Positions 45,301-53,862 of a DNA stretch of 64,000 bases are shown one piece after another (position 1 is the first letter of the stretch; each line of letters begins with the position of its first letter). The notes below the pieces were generated by a model, which saw nothing but the letters and a program-made list of their open reading frames with translations, ran no database searches and had not been told where the DNA came from. The translations under genes and the position numbers were made by a program. The DNA comes from Enoplolaimus lenunculus (Eukaryota > Nematoda > Enoplea > Enoplida > Thoracostomopsidae): positions 1-64,000 of the forward strand of contig JASANG010003588.1 in NCBI GenBank assembly GCA_030248215.1. The letters run 5' to 3'.

Positions 45301-46231
45301 TGATCAGGAAACTAATATGTCTCTTGCGTTTGTGTTTTAAAAATTTAATTTAGCTTAACACTTCTCAATTCGATCTATATTCTATACGTTCCTTAAGCAT
45401 CAAGGACATAAAAGTGGAATCTGAATCGTATCGGAAAATTTTGAAAAACGAATCCATCGGCTTCGGCATCGGCATCGGTGAAAACTTTACCATCGGCACG
45501 CATATCACTAGTACGTAATACAACCACACGACAAGTAATAATTGAGACTGTGAGTCCTCACCTGTCTTGTGTATCTTGTATTGCCAACAGCAACTCGGAC
45601 AATTGTGATGGAACCGGTGTTACATTCCGCCGACGACATACGACAAATGTTGCCTTATACTCAATTGCTTCTAATAAAATTTCATCAGCTGCTTTTGGCT
45701 TCAACTTCGCAATCACAGGATTCCAACGCGCTGAAGGAATGTCTTGCAATATTGCGCCACTTGGTATCTAAAAACATCAATTAGCATTAGGTTGCTGTTG
45801 GCCTAATTGAAAGCTTATATATACAGAGGATCCGACATAACCGTTGTGGCAAAGATTGCAACTTAGCAAAATTGTTCAGAACACACAAAGTTTTTTGACT
45901 GGACAGACTTTTTAATTATATATTATTACTAACACTTTGGTCCAAATTCATTACTTTTACTTATATATTTATCCAAAATTTGCTAAAGACACAAGTCAAA
46001 GTTGCCCGTAGCTGGAAATTCAGCACTGTTCCTAACATTCAGAAACTTAGTCTTATATATAAGCACTTGTATTTTTACGTATACTTTGTAATATAATCCT
46101 GCACTCTTCCCTCTAAAACATACGTATATACATATATAACTTACATTGCAATCAATAGATTTAATTGGGTTAGTAATTTTTCGCCCAATGCTGTCTTCAA
46201 GCAAAACGTAGCGTTGTGTTTCCGGCCGCAT
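29090..46231 (-). CDS. CYLD: CYLD deubiquitinase (seventeen exons)
   Basis: Exons: 46231-46145, 45767-45562, 45002-44834, 44350-43111, 42554-42201, 40910-40055, 39877-39354, 39153-38999, 37946-37778, 36959-36791, 36190-36095, 33496-33335, 31887-31758, 31149-31044, 30670-30555, 30226-29674, 29298-29090. Every junction is GT-AG and in phase; the sum is 5301 nt, 1766 aa. CYLD removes Lys63- and Met1-linked ubiquitin chains and restrains NF-kB and JNK signalling. Order seen: N-terminal block (IPSGAI...DIPSARWNP), three CAP-Gly domains, USP catalytic domain with a B-box. Catalytic Cys is about residue 1292, His 1672 and Asp 1691. The start ATG follows an in-frame stop. Extra length comes from Gln/Ser/Asn-rich linkers. 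An additional 59-nt exon between exons 5 and 6 may exist or have existed. Confidence 0.96.
30555..30670 (-). CDS. CYLD: CYLD exon 15: B-box zinc module
   Basis: GDRECRTCGKPAELECSECF and VTYCDHCFGV show three CxxC pairs matching human CRICGGLAMYECREC and CKTC. In human CYLD this insertion in the USP fold binds zinc and influences localisation. The pattern here is complete. Confidence 0.93.
31044..36190 (-). CDS. CYLD: CYLD exons 11-14: USP core
   Basis: Exon 11 has RVQEILRSEIVYPLR (human TQELLRTEIVNPLR). Exon 12 has TTEEKDPEELLNGLF (human TSEEKDPEEFLNILF). Exon 13 has APTVQYLLDKSFF (human VPTIQQLLEWSFI). Exon 14 has VPKCLIVQLPRYGKQ (human APSCLIIQMPRFGKD). The intron between exons 11 and 12 is the largest here (2.6 kb) and holds the Penelope-like pair. 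Confidence 0.95.
31328..31679. mobile_element. TIR element with GATTCG core, CYLD intron 13
   Basis: Ends CAGGGTTGCAAC and GTGCCATTCTG. The body repeats GATTCGGATTCGG and its variants. The end sequence resembles the CAGGGTG elements at 21410 and 5678. Confidence 0.6.
32030..32450. repeat. TTCCGG-word repeat, CYLD intron 12
   Basis: It opens with ACCGGAATTCACGTTCCGG and closes with TTTCCGGTTGGAACTCTCGG. TTCCTG and TTCCGG words lie between. It appears to be a relative of the CAGGGTG elements with eroded ends. Confidence 0.45.
32694..33108. mobile_element. hAT-like MITE with GCCGAT core, CYLD intron 12
   Basis: The ends GTAGAGATGTGCTGAT and ATCGGCACATCACT are inverted. AGTTTTTA flanks it exactly on both sides (32686-32693 and 33109-33116), an 8-bp target duplication. 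The body is rich in GATGCCGAT and ACCGATGCCG words. Related copies lie at about 45215-45510 and 21530-21800. Confidence 0.8.
33755..35915. mobile_element. Degenerate Penelope-like retroelement pair in CYLD intron 11
   Basis: Two arms of about 0.9 kb face each other (about 33755-34800 and 35040-35915) around a short centre. On the plus strand near 34911-35150 a reverse-transcriptase fragment is legible: MGSPLGLILANVFMV is the Penelope-type motif, followed by a YVND box in the usual YVDD place and, further on, an FLDVKL motif. It is a broken, old remnant with no intact open frame. Confidence 0.65.
36229..36326. repeat. (AAT)n microsatellite next to CYLD exon 11
   Basis: About 30 AAT triplets preceded by AAC triplets. 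On the transcript strand this is a U-rich tract ending about 38 nt upstream of the exon 11 acceptor (TATATTAG), so its length could affect splicing. Confidence 0.9.
36600..36755. mobile_element. Short TIR element, CYLD intron 10
   Basis: The ends CACGTGCTAGTTTTGCA and TGCAAAAACTAGCACG are inverted copies, with inner AGCTGTAA words also mirrored. Diverged relatives are at about 50-120 and 28600-28740. Confidence 0.6.
36791..36959 (-). CDS. CYLD: CYLD exon 10: USP Cys box
   Basis: GKQFGIQGHSNSCYLDATLF aligns with human KKGIQGHYNSCYLDSTLF. The cysteine in NSCYLD is the nucleophile of the thiol protease. The acceptor GTTTTCTAG and the donor GATCA|GTAAGT are strong. This exon alone identifies the family. 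Confidence 0.96.
37778..39153 (-). CDS. CYLD: CYLD CAP-Gly 3 (exons 8-9)
   Basis: Exon 8 encodes GDCVKAQINGQQMYGVVRWV and ends VAGVEL. Exon 9 gives RGATDGTYNGVRYFGCEQNR and GLFVPLCDLF. Human CYLD has [20 protein letters not shown] at the same place. The human third CAP-Gly binds NEMO; conservation of that role here is inference. Confidence 0.92.
38220..38745. repeat. ATATGCTAATT repeats and retroelement-like tail, CYLD intron 8
   Basis: Two diverged copies of a unit containing ATATGCTAATT, a TTCAGATTC block and GTCCTAATTTAGG lie in tandem. A related unit is at 22360-22460. The tail near 38680 reads AAAATCGGTTTAGTAGTTTT, a motif often seen at the 3' ends of retroposed elements in invertebrates. 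The family is not resolved. Confidence 0.45.
39354..40910 (-). CDS. CYLD: CYLD CAP-Gly 2 (exons 6-7)
   Basis: Exon 6 ends with ERVVWPSDRENEFGVVKWIG and GVEFENPVGEGTG. Exon 7 resumes after GTGCTTTTTAG with RYMNKQVFTAKMGYASFIP, lining up with human GRFDGVQLCSFACVES at equal length. If the exon 6 donor (GGAAG|GTATGA) is not used, reading into the intron gives GRYDG, closer to the CAP-Gly consensus, and then stops. Exon 7 also carries a poly-Gln run. Confidence 0.85.
41136..41193 (-). pseudogene. CYLD: Right part of a probable 59-nt CYLD cassette exon split by a transposon
   Basis: On the minus strand the sequence reads PNADKARLHSQEATRLSK in frame and ends AGCAAAG|GTAATT in phase 1, the phase CYLD exon 6 needs. 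Removing the adjacent hAT-like element plus one target copy restores TATAATATCCAG|T at the other side (exon start 41773), giving a 59-nt exon that enters in phase 2. Exon 5 has a second donor (TTGAG|GTTAAG, exon end 42191) in phase 2. Whether anything is still spliced here is unknown. Confidence 0.5.
41194..41764. mobile_element. hAT-like MITE with GAGACCG core inside CYLD
   Basis: The ends CAGGGATGGGCGG and CGCCCATCTCTG are inverted. The target duplication TTCGGAAG is perfect (41186-41193 and 41765-41772). The interior holds CGAGACCGAGACTCAATCTC and mirrored words near the right end. No transposase. The intact duplication suggests a fairly young insertion. Confidence 0.85.
43111..45002 (-). 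CDS. CYLD: CYLD CAP-Gly 1 (exons 3-4)
   Basis: Exon 3 gives VFVILPIRQHARGTVRYIGP and YYGVELQ. Exon 4 continues with GNSDGTFGEKRYFVAPANSS and VFVSIAQLE. The DGTFGEKRYF segment is the CAP-Gly glycine-rich signature. CAP-Gly domains bind C-terminal EEY/F motifs of tubulin and other partners. The remainder of exon 4 (over 1 kb) is a disordered Ser/Gln/Asn-rich linker with poly-Gln encoded by (TTG)n on the plus strand. Confidence 0.9.
44644..44802. mobile_element. Short GC-rich TIR element, CYLD intron 3
   Basis: The left end CGATCGCGGGCCCGGTCC followed by CGCAGTCAG faces the right end CTGACTGCGGACCTGGC followed by TGATCG. It occupies most of the small intron between the two CAP-Gly 1 exons. I saw no second copy in the window. 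Confidence 0.6.
45215..45510. mobile_element. GCATCGG-word MITE, CYLD intron 2
   Basis: The left end near GGCATCGG and the right end ATCGGCACGCATATCACTAG resemble the 32694-33108 element. The body contains CGGCTTCGGCATCGGCATCG. Confidence 0.5.
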
Positions 46232-47217
46232 AAGGGTTTTCGATAGCGCAGAATCAACGGTTTATGGTTATAGCGCACTGTATACCCGCACAGTTAAAGA
46301 TATAACACATACTAGTTCCGTCAGATATTAGTTTCATTTTCGGTGTCAATTAATGCCGAACGATATTTCACACAGGTTAAGACTTAAAGCGAACCAGTCA
46401 GAGCCGCAGAATATATAGCTAAAATTTATCCGCTACGACAACCACTATCGACCAAATTGAACGCAAATTTAGTTACCACCGGAGTACTGGTAAATTCAAA
46501 CATGTTAATTTCAATTAAACAAAATGTATCCCAAAAATCTCATGAACGATCTTTTTGCGAAGCTTACGCATGTGAGACATGCTTGTCCGTGTGCTAATGC
46601 AAAATGCATTGCACTATATAGTACGTATGCTTGCCGGCAGCATACGGTTTACTCATAGTCGACTAAAAAACAACAGCGTCTGCTGACACACAGATGGTCG
46701 CTAGTTCGAAACCACCAGTAACAGGTTTTCCAGCTGTTTACTAAAAACTCTAAAGCCCCGGTTCCAACCTTAACTGAAAACCAGCTTTTGTGGATATATC
46801 TGCCATCAAAAGATTCTGAGTACCTCGAGATTACAAAATTTTCCACTGCGAACTATTGACTATAACAGCACTTTACCTCGTTTTCACAAATAGTTTTACT
46901 ACAGCTGCACTTGAACGCTGCTTGCATCGAGGCAACTAGCTATGTGACTAACCAATATCCGGACAAGTCTAAAACCATGAGGTTGTCCACCATTGCATTT
47001 TAGCATATTCGCGACTTAAATTAGAATTTAACCGTAGCTGTACGGAATTGCCTATCCATACATTAGCTCTGTGACATAAACTTTGCGGCCGAGTGACTTT
47101 ATATTCAGTTCTATGTCTTGTCTTGAATCGCGAGATCCTTGAAACCTCCAAGTTTAAAATTCATTGATAAGGCACTTTGTAGTCCGAAAACGGTCTTGTT
47201 TGTTTTCTGAAAATGAA

Positions 47218-47424
47218 ATGAGCCGCGCTAAGCTGCATACCGCTATTGAATTTACATTGAAAAGTCGATTATATATCGCACTACATAAGCATTTAAACGC
47301 TTGTGAACAGGACCGTGACCGTGTGTTTCGCGAACCACCTCCCTATACACACAACAAAGTGTATGATTCTCAAGAAATATTGCTTGCAATTAAAAACAAT
47401 TATGGCTTTGCACACTGCAGATAG
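47218..47424 (+). CDS. Short ORF divergent from CYLD, unknown
   Basis: 68 codons starting MSRAKLHTAIEFTLKSRLYI and ending GFAHCR. The codon mix and charged helical look (ALHKHLNACEQDRDRVFREP) are more coding-like than neighbouring frames. It lies 987 bp from the CYLD start in the opposite orientation, so the two could share a promoter region. I do not recognise a family. It could also be an exon with a donor close to its end. Confidence 0.35.
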   Translation: MSRAKLHTAIEFTLKSRLYIALHKHLNACEQDRDRVFREPPPYTHNKVYDSQEILLAIKNNYGFAHCR

Positions 47425-47522
47425 GTGTGTCTGTAATTCCAGACGTATCTGTGAAAACTTTCAGAAATATTAATCCAAAATTTTGCAAGTTTTCAAGTTG
47501 TAAAACTTGGGCAGTATGTAGT

Positions 47523-47699
47523 ATGAGAACTCGTGTTGCAATTGAGTTGTCTATCTTATGCATATTGGCTGTAGTTGCCAACACATTTGAACTCATGTGC
47601 GAATTTGATTTTTCGAATTTGATTTGTTTGGGGACGACTTTCCCGTCTCTAGAATTCAGCTATCAGCTATGCTCTGCTTTTAGGCAACCCAAGCCCTAA
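47523..47699 (+). CDS. Short ORF with signal-peptide-like start
   Basis: 58 codons from an ATG: MRTRVAIELSILCILAVVAN looks like a signal peptide and is followed by a short tail with three cysteines (ELMC, LIC, QLC). It lies just downstream of the 47218 ORF in another frame. This could be chance in AT-rich DNA; there is no family match. Confidence 0.25.
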   Translation: MRTRVAIELSILCILAVVANTFELMCEFDFSNLICLGTTFPSLEFSYQLCSAFRQPKP

Positions 47700-47756
47700 A
47701 GTTTTCTACTATATATTATGGGCCCGTGTGTTGCACCTATTACCTGTTGGTGATTA

Positions 47757-48830
47757 GTGATGGACATCGGATATTTTTTCATATCCGGATACCCGACAAT
47801 TCTTGCCGGATATTTATCCGGATATCCGAAATGAAATTTTCTATTTCGGATATCCGAAACTCGATTTTGTGTTTTTTGAGTTTATGAACCTCAATTTTCG
47901 TTTCTTAATCACTTGTTTTAGCTTGTTGCTCTAAAAGAAGTACCGTGACCCTCAAGCAAATTGATATGAGCATAAAAAGGTATATATATATACAATTCTA
48001 GAAATCGGTATTTTGATTATGCCAGTACTGTAGTGACCCGAATAAAAGGGGGTACCCATTTTGAGTCACAATCAATAGGAGTCCGTATCCCTAATAAAAG
48101 AGTCCGTAAACGCATAGAGTCCCTGAACCCTAATTAAGGGTTAGTTACAATACAGGATATATGTGTAACGGAGTGTGGCGGAGGACGGGATAAAAATAAA
48201 TAACAAAACCGAATAACAGGGGGTACCCTCTGGAGAGGTCAAATAAATATCAGTCCCCCTCTAATTCGGGTCACTCACTAGTCACTACAGTACCTCAATA
48301 GTTCTGGGTATTCAGTTTAGAAGATTGCTACACACTACTAAATAAATACTTGCGTTGACCACTTAAAACTGAGTTGATTTGGCTTTTCCTTTGCCTTGCT
48401 TAAACCACTGCAATAGAGGTTCCATCGAATATCATAGAACTATATATATACTTGAATCGTTTTAGTTCTAAGAACAAAGAACCAGATTGAAATACACTTA
48501 CGCTAAGTCGTACAAACATCAGCCCATGTTACTAATACTGGTGTCGCGCTTTCAGTAGCGGATCCAGAATTTTCTAAATGGGCGGTATGGTAAATATTTT
48601 GAAACGCAATTTTTCTCCAAAAAATTTTCTTAGCGGTGAAAATTATAACGTATGACAGTATTTTATAACGAAAGTATTATGATGAGAGGACAAATTGTAA
48701 GGTAATGAATGGCCGTATCACTTTATCACAAAAAATATATGTGGGGAGTATGGGGACAAATTGTAAGGTAGGGGTCCTTAGACATTTTTCTTATCCGGAC
48801 CGGATATCCAGTGTTCATCTGTAGTCTATA
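47757..48830. mobile_element. CGGATATCC-word element with nested insertions
   Basis: The left part starts GATGGACATCGGATAT and repeats ATATCCGGATA. The matching right edge near 48800-48825 reads CCGGACCGGATATCCAGTG followed by TTCATC. Between them lie a complete TA-flanked element (48028-48290) and a GCGGATCC-type block (about 48553-48790), so the original element has been broken up by later arrivals. Confidence 0.5.
48028..48290. mobile_element. CTGTAGTGACC TIR element, copy 3
   Basis: CTGTAGTGACCCGAATAAAAG at the left (20 shown bases plus one), CTAATTCGGG and TCACTACAG at the right, TA on both flanks. It is a shorter internal-deletion form of the 7977-8422 copy. Confidence 0.75.
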
Positions 48831-49420
48831 ATATCATACTGTTTTCGGTAAACTTGCTATCATCATTCTCGGATACACGAAGTGTTAACTCAGAAAAACT
48901 TTATGTTAAATAAAACCGCTAAACTTCCCAGAGGTAAATTAGCGTTGCATTGAATTTTCGGATAAAGCTAGACCTGTGTGAAACACAGCCGTATATCGAA
49001 TTCTACGAAACTCATGCCCATGTTACTTTTAAGGCCGTAGAGGTTTCTATTATTACAATTTTCGCTTAAGAAATAAAGATTTTAAATCAACATGGAGCAA
49101 TTATGCAACAATGTTGTTTAATATTCTGACTGAGGTTTGGATACAGAATTTTTTTCGTCAGCTCCAGCTACTTTGGTGGTGATAATTGTCGATTTCGTTG
49201 CTTGCGGTTTATATGTAACTTCTCAATACGAATCGAAAATGCTGAAAATAGCGGATATGTTCGTATTTCAAACTAAGAAAATTGAAAAAAACCCCAAAAC
49301 TTATAAATACTATCTGTAACAAAAGTTGTTTAGTTGACAATCATTGTAGTGTGAAAAAATTAACATTACAATATCACTATAATGTTCTCTAGAACCGAAC
49401 AGAATTTTACGCCGTATATG

Positions 49421-49640
49421 GACTGCAAAAAATGGTGAGTCAAAATTGACTATCTCCGAAATAGGCTTTTTCGGACTACACAACCTGAGTCAACATTTGA
49501 CTCCACCGGAGTCGAATTCGACTTAATGAGTCGCTCAGTGAGTGAAATTTGACTCTGGCGGAGTCGAATTTTGACTCAGTTTGTGAGTCCGGAAAAGCCT
49601 ATTTCGAGGAGAGTCAATTTGACTCATCATTTTTGCAGTG
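49421..49640. mobile_element. GAGTCAAA foldback element
   Basis: A mirrored hairpin from GACTGCAAAAAATGGTGAG to CATCATTTTTGCAGTG, with CTCCGAAATAGGC and GCCTATTTCGAGG in the two arms. The overlapping open frames are repeat shadows. Confidence 0.8.
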
Positions 49641-49983
49641 TGTCGAATTTTACTCTCGTAACCAGAGAATCGGAACAAACTGCAGTGGTTTATCAACAAA
49701 TTATCTGCATTGTACCGAATTCCAAGATATGGTACAGGTGTGAACTCTCGACAAACTTTCAGAGACTGGACAATTTTTTTACATTCGAGTAAACATTTAA
49801 ACGTGGATGACCCATAAATTCATGTATCTGTTTAACCCTTCATACAAAGTAGGTATACGTTTCAGATTGAAAACGCGTAACATTTCAGTTAAAAAATCGT
49901 TAGTTGATAGCCATATGGTGTACGAATATAAAAACACCGAAAATCAATACTGATACAAATAATGGAAACCGAAAACGAATATT

Positions 49984-50190
49984 CACTGTAAAAAAGCTCC
50001 TATGAGTTGATTAATCAATTTAGCTAGCGAGTTGGTTATTTCTTAATTAATATCAGTAAACGTTCACTTACCGCTCAGTTGTTGAGTTAGTTCTAACACT
50101 GAGTTGAGTTGACCCTGAGTGAGTTGATTAACTAACTCAGAATAAATTGAATCAACGCAAAATTTTGAATTCAGATAGTCCTAAATATTC
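49984..50190. mobile_element. CACTGTAAA-family element
   Basis: Starts CACTGTAAAAAAGCTCC, then ATGAGTTGATTAATCAA, with GAGTT words through the body. The right terminus is degraded. Confidence 0.6.
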
Positions 50191-50499
50191 TGTATAGTTT
50201 TTAGACTATATACGGATGACTTTTTCCCATGGCATATTATGTATTTGTTTTGTTCTGTGCAAATTTCAACCCCCCTCCCTTTAAATAAAGGGGGGTCGGC
50301 CCAAAACGCAACATGCGCTGGGTGCATTCTTTTGTACACAGAAAGTATCCAGTGGCACACTCTTGTTTTATGTTATATGTCATTCACTCTTGGTATTAAA
50401 TAAATCGTGCACAGTTTTACTCTCATTTAGGTTTAAACTTTGTACCACAATTGTGAAATACGACGCTGTGGGTGTAAATATATACATTAGCCACCGGCA

Positions 50500-50709
50500 T
50501 ACGGCAAAAAACGGTGAGTCAAATTGACTGTCTCCGAAATAGGCTCTACGGGACTACACAAACTGTAGTCAAATCGGACTCCGCCAAAGTCAAATTAGAC
50601 TAACTGAGTCGCACGTTTGACTCCGGCGGAGTTGAATTTGACTCAGTTTGTGTAGTACCGTAGAGCCTATTTCGGAGAGAGTCAATTTGACTCACCATTT
50701 TTTGCACTG
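50500..50709. mobile_element. GAGTCAAA foldback element
   Basis: The arms contain GTCTCCGAAATAGGC and GCCTATTTCGGAGAG, each next to GTCAAATTGACT words. It ends CATTTTTTGCACTG, just beyond the stop codon of the 50780-53862 gene, so it may lie in its 3' UTR. Confidence 0.8.
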
Positions 50710-50779
50710 CACAATTGTGCAAATACGAAGCTGTGGGTGTAAATACATTAGCCACCTATTTTGAAATAAATTTTAAAAT

Positions 50780-53700
50780 TTAGTGCATCACATAGTAATC
50801 GTCGTATAACGGTGGCATTTTTCGATTTTTAAGCTTTGTCCACGGCGCTTCAAGATAGTATTCTTCGCTGCGTACTTCAGGCTTCATGTTCCGTTGCTGA
50901 CGTCGCAGTTCCGCGTGCCGCTTGTGTTCCAGCTTAACTTTTATTGATTCACGGATATTCGACATTAATTCGTCCGTTTTTAATTTCGCAAATTGATGCA
51001 CAGAATCTGTAATACACTGCAAAAAATAGTGAGTCAAATTGACTCTGTCCGAAATAGGCTCTACGAGACTACACAAACTGAGTCAAAATCGACTTTGCCT
51101 GAAAGTCAAACATTCGACTCAGTGAGTCAAATTTGACTCTGGCGGAGTCGATTTTGACTCAGTTTGTGTAGTCCCGTAGAGCCTATTTCCGAGAGAATCA
51201 ATTTGACTCACCGCTTTTTGCAGTGTATATTTTCAAAAGTTTTACAAACATCAGCACCCATATTCTCAAATGCATATAGCACCTATTTAGCAGTTAGTAA
51301 GGTTTTCAAACTAACGAACTGCTGCAATTGCACATCTCAAGGTATGCACAGAAGTAGAGTGAATCAAATGCAACAAATGTGATATATTTCAAACGTTACC
51401 ATTCTCTGGGTCGAGTGTTACGAGATCTGTCACTATGTGAAAATAGGTGCTACACACATTTGACAATACGGGTTCAGTATTTAAACGTGTGATTTAAGGT
51501 TTGTATATGATTTCACTAATAGCAAAAGTTGATAATACTCCTATACAGACACAAGAGTATGCAACTGCCTGCGCTGTAAAAAATGGGGAGTCAAATTGAC
51601 TCTTTCGGAAATAGGCTTTCCTGACAACACAAACTGAGTCAAATTTGACTCCGCCAGAGTCAACTTCGATTCACTGAATCGCTCAGTGAGTCCAATTTGA
51701 CTTTGGCCAAGTTACATTTGACTCAGTTTGTGTAGTCAGGAAAAGCCTATTTCTGCGAGAATCAATTGGACTCCCCATTTTTTACAATGTGGGATGTACA
51801 TGATACAAAATGTACCAGCACGTGTTGCGTTTCAGCCGATCGCATCTTTTGGGGGGATCGATATTATCGAAAGCCTACAATATAGATAGCGATTAAACGT
51901 ATAATCGGAGCAACATCCCTAAATAGAGGGGGGTAGGCCAAAGATGTAGCGTGCGTCGCACTGTAAAAAATAGGGAGTCAAATTGACTCTCTGGAAAATA
52001 GGCTTTTCCTGACTGCACAAACTGAGTCAACATTCGACTCCGCCAGAGTCAAATTCGATTCACTGAATCGCCTAGTGAGTCGAATTTGACTCTGGCGGAG
52101 TCGAATTTGACTCTGGCGGAGTCGAATTTGACTCAGTTTGTGTAGTCAGGAAAAGCCTACTTCCCAGAGTCAATTTGACTCCCTATTTTTTACAGTGTAA
52201 GTATATTTTTTGTACACAGAATGTACGCAGTTGCATACTTTTGTTCAATTATCCGCTCTTGCTATTAGTGCATCGGTATTGCTCAGTCTGCAATTTAGTG
52301 CCCATACTCAGAAATGTATGTTGCATCTATTGCCACTTTATGCTCTGTAAATTCCAATGAGTTGATTAGTCAATTCAGCTAGCGAGTTGGTTATTTTTGA
52401 ACAAATATCAGTAAACATTAACTCACTCTGAGTTGGGTTAATTCTCACTCTGAGTTGAGTTGACTCTGGGTGAGTTGGTTAATTAAACACAGAATAAATC
52501 GAATCAACTCAAAATTCTGAGTACTGATTTGTCCTATAACTCAGACTGATTGATTCAACTCATTCTGAGCTAAAATCAACTCACTGAAATTTACAGTTTG
52601 ATATTTCCTGTATATTTCGAACCAGTCAATAGAGAGCAGTGGCAGATCCACGGGGGGCCACCCCGGCCGTACCCCCCCCCCAACAGCATCTCGACAAAAA
52701 TTATATAGTGTCAATTGCTGTTCTACGCTGTTTATTTCTCTGTTTCATACACAATAGTATAAGTACGCTTTAAAGTTTCTTGGCCCTGTAGTCATTTATG
52801 CGCTACAATTAGGGATAATAGACATTTATGGACTCTAAACAAGTGTTTAAGGACTCTACCCGCTTACAGATTCTTATTAGGGATACGGACTCCTATTAAT
52901 TGGGACTCAAAATGGGGACCCCCTCTTATTTGGGTCACTACAGTATGGGTCAAAAATAAGTTTATTACCTGTGAAATTTTGCCCCCCCCCATTTTGAGAT
53001 AGGATCCGCCACTGATAGAGAGCGTCAAAATCGAGCAATTTTTTCACACTTGACCGGATCTCCGTATGAACCGAGTTTTATAGTTGTAGCTGGTTCATTA
53101 TGAATGTTTGAAAACCTATGGCAACTGATGATAGGCGCTAAACACATTTGACAATAATCGCCAAGATGAACACGAGTTGTGTGGAAATTAAATTATTTGA
53201 TTTCGATAAGGATTGCGGTATACTCACCGTGCGCTGACAGACGCCGCCGCACGCCAAGATATGGCGTATGGCTTTGTTGGCAGCGCATAGTAGCGCACGG
53301 CTGCGGCGAGCAGCAGCGTTCGGCACAGTAAAGTATAGAGCAACCCTAGTGACGGACGGTGACGGACAGCGAGGGACGTCATCAAAAGTATAACTCCACC
53401 CTAACGCGTCTATTGCTAAAGTCACTTTTCACAAGACTACCTCCCTATCACAAGTTTACCCCTAATACCTCTGTACTTCATTTCCGGTGAATCACCGTAC
53501 AAATCGTCGCCTGCAATATCGTACTGCAGTTGCAATTTTTGCAATTCGCACAACGCATCGTGGTATGTTCGTCGAAACACTTTGTCGCCATACGATTGCA
53601 AAGCAACTTCTCGCTGGTTGGAGCCATAACATAAACCTGGTTCGTGCAGATTTTGCCCAGAGAATACACCAGCGTCTGGTTCGTCAACGACTCCAAATCC

Positions 53701-53862
53701 GCCAGATACGTTTGACCCGTTTGAGTGAACGCTTGCTGTCGAAGGAGAATGTGGTTTAAAATAGTACGCGTAAAATTCACCGTGGTCACTCGAAGACTCG
53801 GAGAGTTCGCCAGTTGAAATTGGTTCCGGTCGGGATTGGCATTCTTGTTGTGTTCCGGGCAT
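50780..53862 (-). CDS. Unknown two-exon protein
   Basis: Exon 1 is 53862-53469 and exon 2 is 51006-50780, giving 206 aa. The start ATG (MPGTQQECQSRPEPIS) follows an in-frame TGA. Exon 1 ends AGAG|GTATTA in phase 1 and exon 2 starts after GTATTACAG in the same phase; a second phase-1 donor sits 9 nt further (exon end 53460). The N-terminal half is acidic and Ser/Gly-rich. YHDALCELQKLQLQYD and an Arg/Lys-rich helix (IKVKLEHKRHAELRRQQR) follow, and the protein ends KMPPLYDDYYVMH. I do not recognise a family. The intron holds several transposons, and a foldback element touches the exon 2 acceptor. Confidence 0.65.
51015..51225. mobile_element. GAGTCAAA foldback element at a splice acceptor
   Basis: CACTGCAAAAAATAGTGAG at the left, CACCGCTTTTTGCAGTG at the right, with TA on both flanks. 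Its left end is eight bases from exon 2 of the 50780-53862 gene. Read on the minus strand, its terminus CTATTTTTTGCAG gives the pyrimidine tract for the acceptor. Confidence 0.85.
51254..51473. mobile_element. CCATATTCTCAAATG TIR element
   Basis: The left end CCCATATTCTCAAATGCATA and the right end ACACATTTGACAATACGGGT are inverted relatives of the YY1 intron 6 element. It lies in the intron of the unknown gene. Confidence 0.6.
51572..51789. mobile_element. GAGTCAAA foldback element, GCTGTAAAAAATGG variant
   Basis: The same hairpin plan, but the ends read CTGTAAAAAATGGGGAG and CCCCATTTTTTACAATG, a subfamily shared with 51959-52197. Confidence 0.8.
51959..52197. mobile_element. GAGTCAAA foldback element with internal duplication
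   Basis: CACTGTAAAAAATAGGGAG faces CCCTATTTTTTACAGTG. The 18-bp word GAATTTGACTCTGGCGGA is tandemly repeated near the centre, so one arm is longer than the other. Confidence 0.8.
52343..52598. mobile_element. CACTGTAAATTCC-family TIR element
   Basis: CTCTGTAAATTCCAATGAG at the left and CACTGAAATTTACAG at the right, with GAGTTGAGTTGACTC words internally. It closely resembles the copy at 356-610. Confidence 0.75.
52637..53014. mobile_element. hAT-like CAGTGGCGGATCC element with nested insertion
   Basis: The ends CAGTGGCAGATCCACGGGG and GGATCCGCCACTG are inverted. ATAGAGAG flanks on the right (53015-53022) and AATAGAGAG on the left, giving a perfect 8-bp duplication. The interior contains part of a CTGTAGTGACC element, ending TGGGTCACTACAG at 52943. 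Confidence 0.8.
53220..53410. repeat. GACGGACGG-word repeat
   Basis: GC-rich words GACGGACGGTGACGGACAG and GCCGCCGCACGCC, related to 11680-11880. It ends about 50 bp beyond exon 1 of the unknown gene, within its intron. Confidence 0.45.
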
